DNA of 64,000 nucleotides, from positions 89,015,062 through 89,079,061 of the forward strand of contig NC_134367.1 in assembly GCF_035582795.1 (NCBI RefSeq), given 5' to 3'. Position numbers and translations under genes: made by a program. This document shows, in pieces, positions 61,621-64,000 of this stretch. The notes under the pieces are model-generated. The model saw only the letters and a program-made list of their open reading frames with translations, searched no databases and had not been told where the DNA came from. Numbering within the stretch: the stretch's first letter is position 1; each line of letters starts with the position of its first letter. The stretch is from Mycteria americana (Eukaryota > Chordata > Aves > Ciconiiformes > Ciconiidae).

Positions 61621-63936
61621 GTAATGGAGGATGGGGGGCGGCGAGGGGCCCTTCCCTTCCCGCCCCGCGCGCGCGGCCGCAGCCCGCCCCCTCACCGGAG
61701 CACGCGGGGCGCTGCTCCCCCCCCCCCCCCCCCTCCCCCGGCTTGAGGCGGGCTGCTGAGGGAGCCGTGCCCCTGCGGTCCGGTCCCGCCTCGCCTGGCT
61801 TCGCGCTGTGGGCGGCGGGGAGGCCCCCGGAGCGGCGTCCCCGGTGGGTGGCAGGGCCGGGCCGGGTCTGTAGTCCCCACAGGCGCAGGAGGCCGGCGGT
61901 GCGTGGAGCCTCTCACGCGTTTTAACGTTGCACCGCCCGCCCCGCTGAAGCGCAGCCGGGCCCTGGGAGGAGGAGGATGAGGAGGAGCTGTGCCGCCGCC
62001 CGGCTCCCCGCGCCCACGCGCGTCAGTGCCCGCCAAAGCAGAGGGGCAGCCCTGTGCTGGGGACACGAGGCGTTATCGCAAACCACTTGTGAACCCCCGC
62101 CGGTTTTGCTCCAGAGGGAATAATTGGGGAACGATACATGGAAACCGATGGCAGAACTGAGGCTCTGGGGCCAAGCGGGTGTGGTGGGGTTTTTGTGTTT
62201 GTTTTTCCACGGACCCCTCTACGGGGCTTTTTCTTTGAGAGTGAAACGCTGTCGTGACACTTAAGCCTTCATAACGCCAGTAGCTAGCAATGGTTAGAGT
62301 CGTAACAAGTGATTTCAAGTATAGCAACAGGTGAAATACTATTTTAAAAGGATGCATCATGCTGCGTGGATGTAGCAGGAATACCTTCTTAGCCAACAAC
62401 AGCAACATATCAAGTGACTTCTTCCTTAGGAGAGTACTTGAAATTACTCATTAGGAGACTAGACTGACATAGACCAAATCCTTTTCGTCTCATTTGTACA
62501 CAAGGATTATGTGGAAACAGCTGATGGTCGTCCATAGGGAATGTAGATAAAATTATTGATGGGGATTTCCATGCTTGCATACAAATCCAGCTGTTGTCAG
62601 ATGCTTGCCGTCCTTATTGCCACAGTCAGACGTGTTTCACAATGACTTGTCTCACAGAGTTGTCAGCCCTCCACAAATAGTTGACTGTAGCACTCGCATC
62701 TTCAACGTCTACTTTGTGCAAGTAGAATAGCTGCACAAGAAATTAAAACCCTTTAAAAACCATCTTGCAAGATTTCAGTTGATACAGTTGCACATGTGAC
62801 ATTTAATGGTCTCAGGATTTAAACACAACAGAATGAAGGCAAAGTCTCACACTATCCCTAACAAAAGAATTAATAGCACAAAGATGGGCAGATGTTACCG
62901 TGGTGCAGCCACCTTAACCCTGACCCATGTCATCTGGAGGCCTTTTTGTGTCTAGTTTCTTACTCCTGCTTGTGGCACTAACATGCCTTTGCAAGGATGT
63001 TTGCCAGGTGGGAAATACGAATTGTATTCAAGTTAGAAGACTTGGGTTATGCAGAAGCCAGTGTAGGCATCTCTGAAATTAAAAACATATTTGTCAGTTC
63101 ACAGTTGGGTTTATGAATGCCACTTGAAAATTAAGTAGAAAACTGATAGATATAAGCTAGAGTAGGTTGTAAATGTGGGGCAGAGTATGAAATAATTTGG
63201 ATAATTTTTACCAGTAGGTTCATTTAAAAACTTACATGTTGTATATAGAAGAATTTCTGTGCACAGCCCCTATTTAACCTAATAGGATTAGGTTAAAAAT
63301 TACTGGTTTCTAAATGTTTTTATTCAGTGTTCAGTATAAGGTTCTCTACTACGTGTCCATTCTCCAGTAATTTCACTCTTTTTTTTTTAAGCACATTTGC
63401 CTTTTCAGGTATTAAAATTACATGGCATAACTAACTGCATAATTGCTTGTAACCTTACCTGTTTGCTGTGATGTATGTTGGTTTTGAATAAAGATCCTGG
63501 ATTCTTAAGGGTTTTCTCCCTTCCCTTTTTGGGGAATGTAAAGGAAAAAATGAAATAGTTCTTTTATAACATTCAATAGAAAGGGTGGATCAACAGGTTT
63601 GTACAAAATGATGTCACCCGTATCAATAGTTAACTCTTCCGAAACCATTCCTGATACAGCTGTGCATGTTCACTTTTGCTCAGATATAACCCTGGAAGTA
63701 GGAAATCCTCAAGTGTTTATTTTTGACTACTAAGATAACAAGTCAGTTTTACAATGGAGTTGGCATTATAGATTTCTACAAAAGTAACTTTTTAAATTTA
63801 TGGTGTGTTTTTTTCTTACAGTCCTTTAAACTCCTAGGATTTCTTGATGTTAAGAGTGTCCCATGTGCACGAGAATCAGTGCTCTATGGCTCCCTGGGAT
63901 CTTTAGTTGTGGGTCTTGGACATTTTTTAGCAACTA
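61588..63936 (+). CDS. COX20: COX20 (cytochrome c oxidase assembly factor), first two coding exons, 3' partial
   Basis: COX20 is a small inner-mitochondrial-membrane protein that stabilises newly made COX2 and helps its metallation during complex IV assembly. Exon 1 (61588-61620) encodes MAGEGDSEPRK and ends at gtaatg in phase 0. Exon 2 (63822-63936) follows ttttcttacag and encodes SFKLLGFLDVKSVPCARESV and LYGSLGSLVVGLGHFLAT, ending one base into a Ser codon at gtaagt. The KLLGFLDV-x-x-x-PCAR-x-S-x-LYGSLGS core is the family signature, and the glycine-rich hydrophobic run is the first of two membrane helices. The second helix and the tail lie beyond the window. Exon 1 is in a CpG island and the intron is 2.2 kb. 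The gene appears intact as far as it goes. Confidence 0.95.
61621..63821 (+). other. COX20 intron 1
   Basis: A 2.2-kb intron. Its first 400 bp are GC-rich with a 17-nt poly(C) run at 61717-61733, and the remainder is AT-rich. I see no repeat or RNA gene in it. Confidence 0.8.
63822..63936 (+). CDS. COX20: COX20 coding exon 2
   Basis: This 115-nt exon is bounded by a strong polypyrimidine acceptor and gtaagt. It encodes the conserved KLLGFLDV core and first transmembrane segment. The next exon is outside the window. Confidence 0.97.
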
Positions 63937-64000
63937 GTAAGTATTTATTCCTTCTGGGGTTTATGTATTTATTTGCAAGGAAAAATTAATTCCTATTTGC

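Larger units (their letters stand above)
60860..62010. promoter_or_regulatory. COX20: CpG-island promoter of COX20
   Basis: Dense CpG and GC begin at about 60860 and end at about 62010, spanning the first exon of COX20. Inside are a 25-nt alternating purine-pyrimidine tract (61331-61355), a YY1-like site (61416-61426) and a 17-nt poly(C) run (61717-61733) in the first intron. No TATA box is seen. The start site is probably between about 61420 and 61560. Confidence 0.85.

Overview
The window is nuclear DNA of a bird, most likely a neoavian. The evidence is a CR1 retrotransposon fragment with the avian-type 3' terminus, three solo LTRs of a family common in bird genomes, GT-AG introns in vertebrate-type genes, and CpG-island promoters. 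Gene order on the + strand is CATSPERE - DESI2 - COX20, as at human 1q44.

Region 1 (1-19.9 kb): the 3' part of CATSPERE, the epsilon auxiliary subunit of the sperm CatSper calcium channel. Thirteen exons can be placed by splice sites, and their phases match at nearly every junction. The first two (67-559, 947-1414) carry in-frame stops and at least one frame change. One 80-nt exon (13040-13119) has lost a base. The other ten, through the C-terminal membrane helix and stop codon, are open. CatSper is reported lost in birds, so this looks like a recognisable relic (unitary pseudogene) or a gene caught during decay. Its introns hold two CR1 fragments, two solo LTRs and an unidentified protein-like segment on the - strand (6308-6676).

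Region 2 (19.9-38.8 kb): a short intergenic stretch, then DESI2 (PPPDE1), complete in five coding exons (193 aa) with its His-Cys dyad. It starts in a CpG island with a YY1-type site, two tandem ZNF143-type sites, a CCAAT box and a short uORF, and ends in a 3'UTR of about 3.4 kb.

Region 3 (38.8-60.8 kb): about 22 kb of intergenic DNA with one solo LTR and simple repeats. I could not identify any gene in it.

Region 4 (60.8-64 kb): a CpG island, a Z-DNA-prone alternating tract and a YY1-like site lead into COX20, a cytochrome c oxidase assembly factor. Only its first two exons are in the window.

DESI2 and COX20 are housekeeping-type genes and CATSPERE is sperm-specific; nothing suggests they work together beyond conserved synteny. 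I found no wholly new system. The most unusual content is the CATSPERE relic with its open 3' half, followed by the unidentified - strand segment.
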